Source: Winogradskyella marincola (lineage in GTDB: Bacteria; Bacteroidota; Bacteroidia; Flavobacteriales; Flavobacteriaceae). From it: a stretch of 64,000 bases of DNA. How positions within the stretch are numbered: position 1 is the stretch's first letter; every line of letters begins with the position of its first letter. The position numbers were made by a program, and so were the translations under genes. Positions 26,305-33,939 of this stretch are shown here, piece by piece. The DNA lies in assembly GCF_029624125.1 (NCBI RefSeq), contig NZ_JARSBN010000001.1, positions 513,901-577,900 on the forward strand. The letters are read 5' to 3'. Under the pieces are notes generated by a model, which saw only the letters and a list, made by a program, of their open reading frames with translations, had not been told where the DNA came from and did not search any database.

Positions 26305-27489
26305 ATGGACCAACTTTCTGATAGAATTAACAATCTATCGACTTCAGCAACCCTAGCTATGGCTGCAAAAGCCAGAGAACTGAGAGCAGAGGGTAAAGAC
26401 ATTATTGGATTAAGCCTGGGAGAACCAGATTTTAACACGCCAGATTTTGTAAAGGAGGCAGCAATAAAAGCTGTTAACGACAACTACAATAGCTACACAC
26501 CTGTTGATGGCTATGTAGAACTAAAAGATGCCATTATAACAAAATTTAAACGTGATAATGGACTAGATTACTCAAGATCTCAAATTGTAGTATCTACTGG
26601 CGCTAAGCAATCATTATACAACATTGCTTCTGTAATGCTTAATGATGGAGATGAAGTTATTTTACCATGTCCTTATTGGGTAAGTTATGCTGATATTGTA
26701 AAGCTTAATGGAGGTGTTCCTGTTGAAGTAAAAACAGACATTTCTAACGACTTTAAAATGACTGCAGAGCAACTTGAAGCTGCTATAACTCCAAAAACCA
26801 AAATGCTTTGGTACAGTTCGCCTTGTAACCCAAGTGGTTCTGTATATAGTGAAGAAGAGTTAAGAGCTATTGCAGATGTATTACAAAAATATCCAAACAT
26901 ATACGTAGCTTCTGACGAAATCTATGAGCATATTAATTTCATTGGTGGACACCATAGTATGGCTCAGTTTGAAGATATGTACGACAGAACGATAACCATA
27001 AATGGTGTTTCTAAAGCCTTTGCTATGACTGGTTGGAGAATCGGTTATATTGGTGCACCAGACTGGATTGCCAGAGCTTGTAACAAAATGCAAGGTCAGG
27101 TAACAAGTGGTGCAAATTGTATTGCTCAGCGTGCTGTCATTTCTGCTTTAGAAGCTGATCCATCACGCATAAAGTATATGATCGATGAGTTTAAAGAACG
27201 TCGTAAGTTAATCCTAGGACTGCTTGATGGTATTGATGGTTTTAAAACCAATGAACCTGAAGGCGCTTTTTATGTATTTCCAAACGTATCTGCTTATTTT
27301 GGAAAAACCGTAAAAGGAAAGACTATAAATAACGCTACAGATATGTCTTTATTCTTATTAGAAGAAGCTCTTGTAGCTACAGTAACTGGTGAAGCTTTTG
27401 GAAACCCTGACTGTATACGTATTTCTTATGCAGCTTCTCAAGAACAAATTATAGAAGCTATTAAAAGAATAAAGGAAGCTCTAAGCTAA
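26305..27489 (+). CDS. Aspartate aminotransferase family enzyme (class I)
   Basis: This PLP enzyme of fold type I probably exchanges the amino group between aspartate and 2-oxoglutarate. The length is 394 residues. Diagnostic parts are GEPDFNTPDFV, PYWVSYADIV, the NPSGSVY motif that binds the substrate carboxylate, ASDEIYEHI, and the PLP lysine in NGVSKAFAMTGWRIGY. The closest group is the thermophilic/Rhizobium-type (subgroup Ib) aspartate aminotransferase. Other prephenate- or tyrosine-accepting members of that group cannot be excluded. It ends at a strong bidirectional terminator. Confidence 0.92.
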   Translation: MDQLSDRINNLSTSATLAMAAKARELRAEGKDIIGLSLGEPDFNTPDFVKEAAIKAVNDNYNSYTPVDGYVELKDAIITKFKRDNGLDYSRSQIVVSTGAKQSLYNIASVMLNDGDEVILPCPYWVSYADIVKLNGGVPVEVKTDISNDFKMTAEQLEAAITPKTKMLWYSSPCNPSGSVYSEEELRAIADVLQKYPNIYVASDEIYEHINFIGGHHSMAQFEDMYDRTITINGVSKAFAMTGWRIGYIGAPDWIARACNKMQGQVTSGANCIAQRAVISALEADPSRIKYMIDEFKERRKLILGLLDGIDGFKTNEPEGAFYVFPNVSAYFGKTVKGKTINNATDMSLFLLEEALVATVTGEAFGNPDCIRISYAASQEQIIEAIKRIKEALS

Positions 27490-27510
27490 ACCTTACCAAT
27501 AACATTTTAA

Positions 27511-27552
27511 AAAAGCTATAATTCTGAATGATGAATTATAGCTTTTTTTTAT
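27511..27552. terminator. Bidirectional terminator between the aminotransferase and small membrane-protein genes
   Basis: A perfect 14-bp stem AAAAGCTATAATTC / GAATTATAGCTTTT with an 8-base loop is followed by a T run on the plus strand and by A-tract-derived U residues on the minus strand. Confidence 0.8.
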
Positions 27553-27818
27553 GATGCTAATAGCATCCAAACCAAAGGCGTTATTATTATAATGGAGACA
27601 ATACTAATTTTTAACCATAGTATTTGTTGTTCTCTCTTTAACTTATTTCTTATTTCAAGCAGAATTTCTGGTGTTGCTTCAGGGAAATCAAAATTCCCTT
27701 TTCGATTTTTATTATAACCTCCAAGCGTCTTTCTAAAGCGTTTAGACTTATCAAGCATAACACTTTTATTACTCTTAAGAGAGCTTATCATTGATTCTGC
27801 TAGAGGCATAATGAGCAT
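27549..27818 (-). CDS. Small single-pass membrane protein (paralogue of its upstream neighbour)
   Basis: This 89-residue protein has a basic N-terminal half, a conserved DFPEATPEILLEI segment (about residues 44-56), a charged helix with KLKREQ, and one C-terminal membrane helix (about 66-86). It clearly matches the next gene upstream in the same order of elements. Function is unknown. Its ATG shares one base with the stop of that gene (TAATG), so translation is probably coupled. A second ATG at 27809 would shorten it by three residues. Confidence 0.7.
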   Translation of the reverse strand: MLIMPLAESMISSLKSNKSVMLDKSKRFRKTLGGYNKNRKGNFDFPEATPEILLEIRNKLKREQQILWLKISIVSIIIITPLVWMLLAS

Positions 27819-28093
27819 TATTTTAATTCTACATAAACCAAATAAGCTAATCCTAAAAACAAGATAATTGTTAAAGCAACAACTTTAAAAGTTCGTCTCT
27901 TACGTTCTCTTTGCATTCTTTCTTTTATCTCATTAAGCATTTGTGGTGTAACCTCAGGAAAATCATACTCTGGTTTTTGTTTGCTATATCCAGAACTATG
28001 TACTGTTTTCTTGAAATTACCTCTTTTAGAACGCATCTTTTCGTTGTTCTTAAGAGTTGTTATCATTGCTTGTACAGACCCACCAAAACTCAT
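27818..28093 (-). CDS. Small single-pass membrane protein, tandem paralogue
   Basis: Starting at ATG 28093 gives 91 residues: MSFGGSVQAMITTLKNNEKM, then a Gly/Lys-rich linker, DFPEVTPQMLNEI, a very basic RMQRERKRR, and a C-terminal membrane helix. The longer frame from 28171 adds 26 residues unlike the paralogue, so I reject it. The shared features with the following gene (MI-x-x-LK-x-N near the start, DFPE-x-TP, basic helix, membrane helix) indicate tandem duplication. It has the look of a tail-anchored protein whose acidic-basic segment faces the cytoplasm. No known family comes to mind. Confidence 0.7.
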   Translation of the reverse strand: MSFGGSVQAMITTLKNNEKMRSKRGNFKKTVHSSGYSKQKPEYDFPEVTPQMLNEIKERMQRERKRRTFKVVALTIILFLGLAYLVYVELK

Positions 28094-28210
28094 AATTATT
28101 GAATTTAAAGTTTTAATATTTAGATAAAAGATAGTTTGTTCGCTTGTAAGAGCGCACGATATAAAAGACATAAATGTCAGTTAGAGTTCAGGAAATAAAG
28201 TGAGTATATT

Positions 28211-28459
28211 TTAGAAAATAGCGATTAAAGCTATAACGAATACAGACAATTTTAATATGGCTGCAACGTGGTCTACTTTACCTAATTGTGAAGACTTAAT
28301 ACGTTGTCTAATTCCAAAAACAGATTTTGTTGTAGACTTACTAAAGTTTTGCTTCACAATAGATTTGTAATTAGAGTTTAACAAACCGTTTGTTGTGTAA
28401 TGCGATACCACAATGGGTTCTGGTACGGATTCTAATTCTTGATTTAATACTAATTCCAT
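28211..28459 (-). CDS. Small protein with C-terminal membrane helix
   Basis: The 82-residue product starts MELVLNQELESVPEP, continues with a Ser/Lys-rich middle (FSKSTTKSVFGIRQRIKSS), and ends in a hydrophobic helix (VAAILKLSVFVIALIAIF) that stops at the C-terminus. It would be tail-anchored. It is not similar to the two downstream small proteins, but it shares their size, topology and orientation; 117 nt separate it from the next. It is a plausible first member of a three-gene cluster. Function is unknown. Confidence 0.6.
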   Translation of the reverse strand: MELVLNQELESVPEPIVVSHYTTNGLLNSNYKSIVKQNFSKSTTKSVFGIRQRIKSSQLGKVDHVAAILKLSVFVIALIAIF

Positions 28460-28621
28460 GATTGATAATTTTTAATTGGTTACGATAATAAGACGTAACA
28501 GAATTAAAAATGTTACAAACACCTCTAAAATAACAGCTTGGTTTTGAGTGCTTAAATCACAAAAATATCAATGGAATTATAGGCTAGCTAAATTTAAAAA
28601 AACTTTAAAAAATTTTAATTT

Positions 28622-30124
28622 TTATCTGTTTCTCCAGAAAAAAGGTGTCATTATTATGAGCACAGTAAACAATTCTAACCTTCCAATCAGCATTAAAAAT
28701 GAAGCCCACCATTTTCCTAAAGGTGGTAATGCTGAATAATTATTTACAGGACCATATTCTCCTAATGCAGGCCCTACGTTACCCAAACTAGATGCCGACA
28801 AACCTATTGCAGATTCAAAATCCATTTGAAACATAGAAAACACTAATGCACCTATAATAAAAGACAGCATGTATAGAATAAAGAATCCTAAGACATTAAA
28901 TACAATATCTTTAGAAATAGATTTGGTATTATACCTAACAGGCAAAATAGCATTAGGATGCAATGAACGTTTAAATTCCAAGAATCCGTTTTTGATTAAA
29001 ATTAGGTGCCTTACTACCTTTATACCTCCCGAAGTACTTCCGGCAGAACCACCCAAAAACATTAATCCGAAGAAAAAGACAGTTAAAAACGGTGTCCATA
29101 AAGTATAATCGGCAGACACAAATCCTGTTGTTGTTATTACTGTTAGCACCTGAAATAAAGCATGTCTTATAGCACTTTCTCCCTCTCCCAAAACCATAGG
29201 ATGAGCAATTGTAGATTGAGACACATCTGCCTTAAAATAAATTAATGAAGCTGCAATAATCGTAAAAATGATGATAAACTTAAAGTATAATTTAAACTCA
29301 TCATCTTCAATTATTTTTGAAACCTTACCCTTAAAAAGATAATAACTCAACACAAAATTAGTACCAGCTAAAAACATAAAGAAAATAATAATGTATTGAA
29401 TTAATGGGTTATCATTCCAATACGCTACACTTGCATTTTTGGTTGAAAAACCACCCGTAGACAGCGTACTTAAAGCATGATTAATAGCATCAAAAAACGA
29501 CATACCTGCTACTTGCAACAAGATTGTTTCCGCAACCGTATAGCCAAAATAAATAAGCCACAAACGCTTTGCTGTATCTGTAATTCTTGGGTGTAATTTA
29601 TCTCCGCCTGGACCTGGTGCTTCTGCAGCAAAAAGCTGCATACCTCCAACGCCCAGCAATGGAAGAATTGCAATAGCTAATACAATGATTCCCATACCAC
29701 CAATCCAGTGTGTCATACTTCGCCAAAACAAAACACCTTCTGGCAATATTTCTATATCATTTAGAATACTTGCTCCGGTTGTGGTATAGCCAGACATGGT
29801 TTCAAAAAAGGCTTCAGTAAAAGTTGGTATAGATTCTGTAGCCATATAAGGCAAAGTTCCTGTAAGCGACATTACTATCCAACCAAAGGCTACAACAATA
29901 TAACCTTCGCGCTTGTTCATTTCCTTACTATGATTCTTTGTAGCGTACATAGCCACACCTCCAAGAAGTAAAGTAGATAAACTTGCTAAAAATAAATTAA
30001 GAGTTACTCCGTCTTTGTATATAAGACTAATTAGAGTAGCGAGCATCATAAATCCACCATTGAAAAGCAATAGCAGTCCAAAAAAGTGAAAAATGATTTT
30101 ATAGTTAAGTCGAATTCTAGACAT
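28622..30124 (-). CDS. trkH: TrkH-family potassium transporter
   Basis: TrkH forms the K+-conducting membrane part of the Trk system. Four pseudo-repeats each carry a selectivity-filter loop: GYTTTGAS, STLSTGGFST, TTTGFVSADY and SSLGNVGPALG, matching the usual Thr/Gly pattern. The 500-residue length and ten or so membrane segments are typical. SGSAGSTSGGIK in the form GGSAGSTSGGIKVVRHLIL is also diagnostic. It lies 8 nt downstream of trkA, so channel and gating ring are made together. Regulation by nucleotides through TrkA is known for the family. Confidence 0.95.
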   Translation of the reverse strand: MSRIRLNYKIIFHFFGLLLLFNGGFMMLATLISLIYKDGVTLNLFLASLSTLLLGGVAMYATKNHSKEMNKREGYIVVAFGWIVMSLTGTLPYMATESIPTFTEAFFETMSGYTTTGASILNDIEILPEGVLFWRSMTHWIGGMGIIVLAIAILPLLGVGGMQLFAAEAPGPGGDKLHPRITDTAKRLWLIYFGYTVAETILLQVAGMSFFDAINHALSTLSTGGFSTKNASVAYWNDNPLIQYIIIFFMFLAGTNFVLSYYLFKGKVSKIIEDDEFKLYFKFIIIFTIIAASLIYFKADVSQSTIAHPMVLGEGESAIRHALFQVLTVITTTGFVSADYTLWTPFLTVFFFGLMFLGGSAGSTSGGIKVVRHLILIKNGFLEFKRSLHPNAILPVRYNTKSISKDIVFNVLGFFILYMLSFIIGALVFSMFQMDFESAIGLSASSLGNVGPALGEYGPVNNYSALPPLGKWWASFLMLIGRLELFTVLIIMTPFFWRNR

Positions 30125-30132
30125 AATGGTTT

Positions 30133-31482
30133 TTACGAGAAAAAGGCTTCTACCTCAGAAATTGAACGTGGCAAACAGCAAACAACAACTCTGTCTCCAG
30201 CTTCAATTTTAAAGCTTCCTAACGGAATCATACCTTCACCATCTCTAATAACACCTCCAAATATAGCAGACCTAGGAAAGTTTAAGTCCTTTATTATTTT
30301 ATTTGTAATCTTAGAATTCGGTTTTACCACAAACTCTAATAGTTCTGCATTCATATTGGTAAGCTTGGTCATGGCAACAACCTCACCTTTTCGCATGTAC
30401 CTAAAAATATTATTTGCTGCTAATAACTTTTTATTGATTAGCGTATCTATACCTATAGATTGTGATAGCTGATAGTAGTCCATGTTTTCTACTAAAGCAA
30501 TTGTTTTTTTAACACCTTTAGATTTTGCCAATAAGCAAGACATGATATTAGTTTCAGAATTACCAGTAACAGAAATAAAAGCATCCATGTCGTTGATATT
30601 TTCTTCATCTAAAATCTCTACATTTCTACCATCTCCACAGATTATTAAAGCGTTTGGCAATCTATCTGCTAAGTCTTCTGCCAATGGTTTTTTGCTCTCT
30701 ACAAGTTTTACATTAAACTTACTTTTGCAAAGATCCCTCGCTGTTTTATAACCGATTTTACTTCCACCAAGAATCATTACATTCTTAATATCTGTTTTTG
30801 CTTTACCAGAGAGTTGAAACAATTCGGCATCACCACCTTCAGAAGTCATAAAAACAACCTTATCCCCTTCTTTAAACTGTGTATCTCCTCGAGGTATAAT
30901 AGTGTACTGTGTTCCGTAACGTTGAATTGCAATAGGAATAAAATGTAATTCTGAATAAAGCTCTGCTGCTTCCTTAACGGTCTTTCCTACAAATTTTGCA
31001 GTTCTAGAGAGTCTTAAACCAAGCATAGTTAACGCTCCTCCTTCAAACTCATAAGTATCATTAAAACCATATTGATTTAATAATAACTCTATCTCTGATG
31101 CCGCTAACGATTCTGGCGAAATCAACTCATCTATCCCAAACTGAGAAAAACCAATAGCATCCTTCTGCTCAATAAATTCGGTATTAGAAATCCTAGCGAT
31201 GGTTCGTTGTGCTCCCAATTGCTTAGCCAAGACACATGCTGTAATATTTGTAGTCTCAGAAGATGTTACTGCGATAAATAGTTCTACAGACTCAATACGT
31301 GCTTCCCTTAAGATCGCAATTGATGTAGCATCCCCTTTTATGGTTTTTATATCCAGATGCTCACCTGCATAAGTTAAGTTATCCTTTTTGGTATCTATAA
31401 GAGTGATCTCTTGCGACTCATAGGATAATAATTTTGCCAAATGAAATCCTACCTCTCCTGCACCTGCGATAATTATTTTCAT
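30133..31482 (-). CDS. trkA: Trk system potassium uptake regulator TrkA
   Basis: TrkA is the cytoplasmic NAD(H)/ATP-binding ring that gates TrkH. The 449 residues hold two RCK modules. The first nucleotide site is IIIAGAGEVGFHLAKLL (residues 3-19) and the second is VMILGGSKIGYKTARDL (about 230-246). Each is followed by a RCK-C (TrkA-C) domain, ending with GDRVVVCCLPRSI. It is the first gene of the trkA-trkH operon and is divergent from menG (183 nt). Confidence 0.95.
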   Translation of the reverse strand: MKIIIAGAGEVGFHLAKLLSYESQEITLIDTKKDNLTYAGEHLDIKTIKGDATSIAILREARIESVELFIAVTSSETTNITACVLAKQLGAQRTIARISNTEFIEQKDAIGFSQFGIDELISPESLAASEIELLLNQYGFNDTYEFEGGALTMLGLRLSRTAKFVGKTVKEAAELYSELHFIPIAIQRYGTQYTIIPRGDTQFKEGDKVVFMTSEGGDAELFQLSGKAKTDIKNVMILGGSKIGYKTARDLCKSKFNVKLVESKKPLAEDLADRLPNALIICGDGRNVEILDEENINDMDAFISVTGNSETNIMSCLLAKSKGVKKTIALVENMDYYQLSQSIGIDTLINKKLLAANNIFRYMRKGEVVAMTKLTNMNAELLEFVVKPNSKITNKIIKDLNFPRSAIFGGVIRDGEGMIPLGSFKIEAGDRVVVCCLPRSISEVEAFFS

Positions 31483-31642
31483 CTAAAGTTTTATTCAAAA
31501 TAAACATACAAATATAGTAAGAAGTAATAAGTTAACGCATCACTAAGCTTTAAACTTAATGTTGGTGACAAACTATTAACATTTCAAGAAAATTTTCATT
31601 TGGGATTTGTGAATTCTGAATTTTCAAACAAAAAAATTCACG

Positions 31643-31650
31643 TATTTTTG
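31643..31650 (+). promoter_or_regulatory. -7 promoter element for menG-porT
   Basis: TATTTTTG fits TAnnTTTG, 14 nt before the ATG at 31665. The very short implied leader is common in this group. Confidence 0.45.
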
Positions 31651-31664
31651 CAAAAAATTTTTTA

Positions 31665-32396
31665 ATGGCTGAAAAAGTTAAACCCTACAAAGACAGTGAT
31701 GCTTCTAAAAAAGAGCAGGTCACAGAAATGTTTGACACTATCTCTAATAAATACGATGGTCTTAATCGTGTTATTTCCTTTGGTATCGATGTAAAATGGA
31801 GAAATAAAGTTGTAAAAATTGTTAGCAAAAAGCAGCCAGAAAACATTTTGGATATTGCCACTGGTACTGGCGACTTAGCTATTAATCTTGCCGCTACAAA
31901 TGCTAAAGAAATTATTGGCCTAGACATTAGCAATGGCATGCTAGAGGTTGGCCGAAAAAAAATAGCATCTAAAAAATTAGAGAATATTATCTCCATGGTT
32001 ATTGGTGATTCTGAAAATCTACCTTTTGAAGACAACACTTTTGATGCTATAACTGTATCGTTTGGTGTTAGAAATTTTGAAAATCTAGAAAAAGGACTCT
32101 CAGAAATACTTAGAGTACTAAAGCCTAATGGTATTTTTGTTATTTTAGAAACTTCGGTACCTACCAATCCTATTTATAAATTTGGCTATGGTATATACTC
32201 TAAATACATTTTACCAACTATAGGTAAGTTATTTTCAAAAGATAAAATAGCTTATAATTACCTTAGCGAATCGGCTTCAGTTTTTCCTTATGGTGAAGAA
32301 TTGAACAATATTTTGAGAAAAATTGGGTTTATAAATGTCGAAGATAAACCACAAACTATGGGTGTGGCAACTATATACATAGCATCTAAAGCATAA
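31665..32396 (+). CDS. menG: Demethylmenaquinone methyltransferase MenG/UbiE
   Basis: The enzyme methylates demethylmenaquinone in the last step of menaquinone synthesis; Bacteroidota generally use menaquinone rather than ubiquinone. The 243-residue sequence has the UbiE signatures [36 protein letters not shown] and [15 protein letters not shown] (signature 2). Methyltransferase motif I is at about residues 61-70. It is followed after only 2 nt by porT, a pairing I recall as conserved in flavobacteria. The product would supply the quinone used by Nqr. Confidence 0.94.
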   Translation: MAEKVKPYKDSDASKKEQVTEMFDTISNKYDGLNRVISFGIDVKWRNKVVKIVSKKQPENILDIATGTGDLAINLAATNAKEIIGLDISNGMLEVGRKKIASKKLENIISMVIGDSENLPFEDNTFDAITVSFGVRNFENLEKGLSEILRVLKPNGIFVILETSVPTNPIYKFGYGIYSKYILPTIGKLFSKDKIAYNYLSESASVFPYGEELNNILRKIGFINVEDKPQTMGVATIYIASKA

Positions 32397-32398
32397 TT

Positions 32399-33115
32399 AT
32401 GAAGAAAATCTTAGTTTTCTTAACATTCTTAATAGCATTTCAATCTGCGACTGCGCAATTATTTACTAAAGAGAAGGTGGCTAACAATATTGACAACTTA
32501 GATCAAAAGTTTTTGTCTTGGGGTTACTTTTTAGGCTTTAATCAATACGATTTTAAGTTTGATTATGAAGAAAACCTTGATGACATCTTAGTTGACAATA
32601 CATTTGGATTTCACCTTGGTCTTATTGGTGATATGCGTATCAATAACTACATGAATTTAAGGTTAGAACCTGGAGTGTTTTTTACAACCAGAAATCTTAT
32701 GTATAACGAAAGTTATTTTGCTGGCACAGAATACAATGATTCTGATTTATTGAGAGAAGTAAAGTCTACTTACATTCATATTCCTTTGCTCTTAAAAGTA
32801 TCTACTAAACGAATAAACAACTTCAAGCCTTTTATAATTGGTGGTTTTTCTACAGCATTAAACCTTTCTAGCAATCAGGATAATCCTGATGATAATAGTT
32901 CTGGTGAATTTAGAATGAAGAAAAACACCTACTTCTACGAGATTGGTTTTGGTATAGATCTGTACCTTTTATATTTTAAATTTACACCTTCAATTCGTGG
33001 AGTTTTTGCTATAAACGATGAAATTGTTAGAGATGCAGATCCTAATAGCCCATGGACAGGTAATGTTGCCAAAATGCAAACCAGAGGTATCTTTATCAAC
33101 TTTACATTTCAATAG
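32399..33115 (+). CDS. porT: PorT-family type IX secretion / gliding outer-membrane protein
   Basis: The 238-residue protein has a signal peptide (cleavage near SATAQLF) and predicted beta-strands of an eight-stranded outer-membrane barrel. Family-like stretches are LDQKFLSWGYFLGFNQYDFKF, FGFHLGLIGDMRIN and LRLEPGVFFTTRNL. PorT (SprT) is required for T9SS secretion in Porphyromonas and Flavobacterium. Identification rests on these segments and on the position directly behind menG. Its 3' end overlaps the convergent SpoU gene by 14 nt. Confidence 0.87.
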   Translation: MKKILVFLTFLIAFQSATAQLFTKEKVANNIDNLDQKFLSWGYFLGFNQYDFKFDYEENLDDILVDNTFGFHLGLIGDMRINNYMNLRLEPGVFFTTRNLMYNESYFAGTEYNDSDLLREVKSTYIHIPLLLKVSTKRINNFKPFIIGGFSTALNLSSNQDNPDDNSSGEFRMKKNTYFYEIGFGIDLYLLYFKFTPSIRGVFAINDEIVRDADPNSPWTGNVAKMQTRGIFINFTFQ

Positions 33116-33836
33116 TTCGTCTTCTAAATTCGCTTAGCACAATTGCTGCTGCATTAGCAACGTTTAGACTCTCTGTTTCTTTACTTTTCCCAAATTGAGG
33201 AATGGTTATTTTTCTATCTATTATAGACGATATTTTTTCTGAAATGCCATTAGCTTCATTACCCAAAACAATAATTCCTTCACTTGGTAATTTAGAATTA
33301 TAGATATTTTCACCATTCATGTAAGTACCAAAAATTGGGCTTTTAAGGTTTGATAAAAATTCGTCTAGATTGGTATATGTTATATTAACTCTCGTTAAAG
33401 ATCCCATTGTTGCTTGTACAACTTTAGAGTTATAGCAATCTACTGTATTGAGACTACACACCAAATCTTTTACTCCATACCAATCACAAAGTCTAATGAT
33501 TGTTCCTAGGTTTCCTGGATCTCTAACGTCGTCTAAAGCCACAATTAATGTATTGTCTTTTACGTCTTCTGATTTCGGAATTTCAAAAATTGCCAGAGCT
33601 GTATTAGGATTTTTTAAAGCTGTTATCTTTTTTAATTCGTTTTCAGAAATACCTACAGCATCACCTTTTGAATTGTCAAAAATCTGTTTTGTTGTATATA
33701 AACGATGAAGTTTGAAATCTGATTTTAGAAATTCTTCAATTCCTTTTATACCTTCAACAGTAAATAAGCCTAACTGTTGTCTGTATTTTTTTTGATTTAA
33801 ACTTTTAATTAACTTTATTTCTTGCTTTGTAACCAT
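33102..33836 (-). CDS. TrmH/SpoU-family RNA 2'-O-methyltransferase
   Basis: This 244-residue SPOUT-class enzyme methylates ribose 2'-OH groups in rRNA or tRNA. An N-terminal substrate-binding domain (about 1-90, with VEGIKGIEEFL) is followed by the knotted catalytic domain. Motif 1 is DDVRDPGNLGTIIRLCDW, motif 2 is GIIVLGNEANGIS, and motif 3 is ESLNVANAAAIVLSEF. The target nucleotide cannot be assigned; RlmB- or TsnR-like roles are possible. It is divergent from tamL and overlaps porT at the 3' end. Confidence 0.92.
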   Translation of the reverse strand: MVTKQEIKLIKSLNQKKYRQQLGLFTVEGIKGIEEFLKSDFKLHRLYTTKQIFDNSKGDAVGISENELKKITALKNPNTALAIFEIPKSEDVKDNTLIVALDDVRDPGNLGTIIRLCDWYGVKDLVCSLNTVDCYNSKVVQATMGSLTRVNITYTNLDEFLSNLKSPIFGTYMNGENIYNSKLPSEGIIVLGNEANGISEKISSIIDRKITIPQFGKSKETESLNVANAAAIVLSEFRRRTIEM

Positions 33837-33847
33837 TAAAATGTCTT

Positions 33848-33855
33848 TACATTTG
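33848..33855 (+). promoter_or_regulatory. Candidate -7 element upstream of tamL
   Basis: TACATTTG matches TAnnTTTG and would give a leader of about 80 nt before the TTG start at 33940. It lies just outside the SpoU-gene start. Confidence 0.35.
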
Positions 33856-33939
33856 CTTAGATTAAATACAAAGTAAACCTTTTTTGGACTAATTTTTGTT
33901 TAGAACAATCAATAACAAAAAAAACATATATTAAAAAGC

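Noticed and set aside
27549..28093. Toxin-antitoxin pair from the two overlapping small genes
   Set aside because: The two products are paralogues of each other, unlike a toxin and its antitoxin, so this label is not justified.
28094..28171. N-terminal extension of the 27818 small membrane protein
   Set aside because: The extra 26 residues have no counterpart in the tandem paralogue, which aligns from the MSFGGSVQ start.
28548..28739. Plus-strand 63-codon frame downstream of trkH
   Set aside because: It overlaps the end of trkH on the other strand; no start signal or conserved look.
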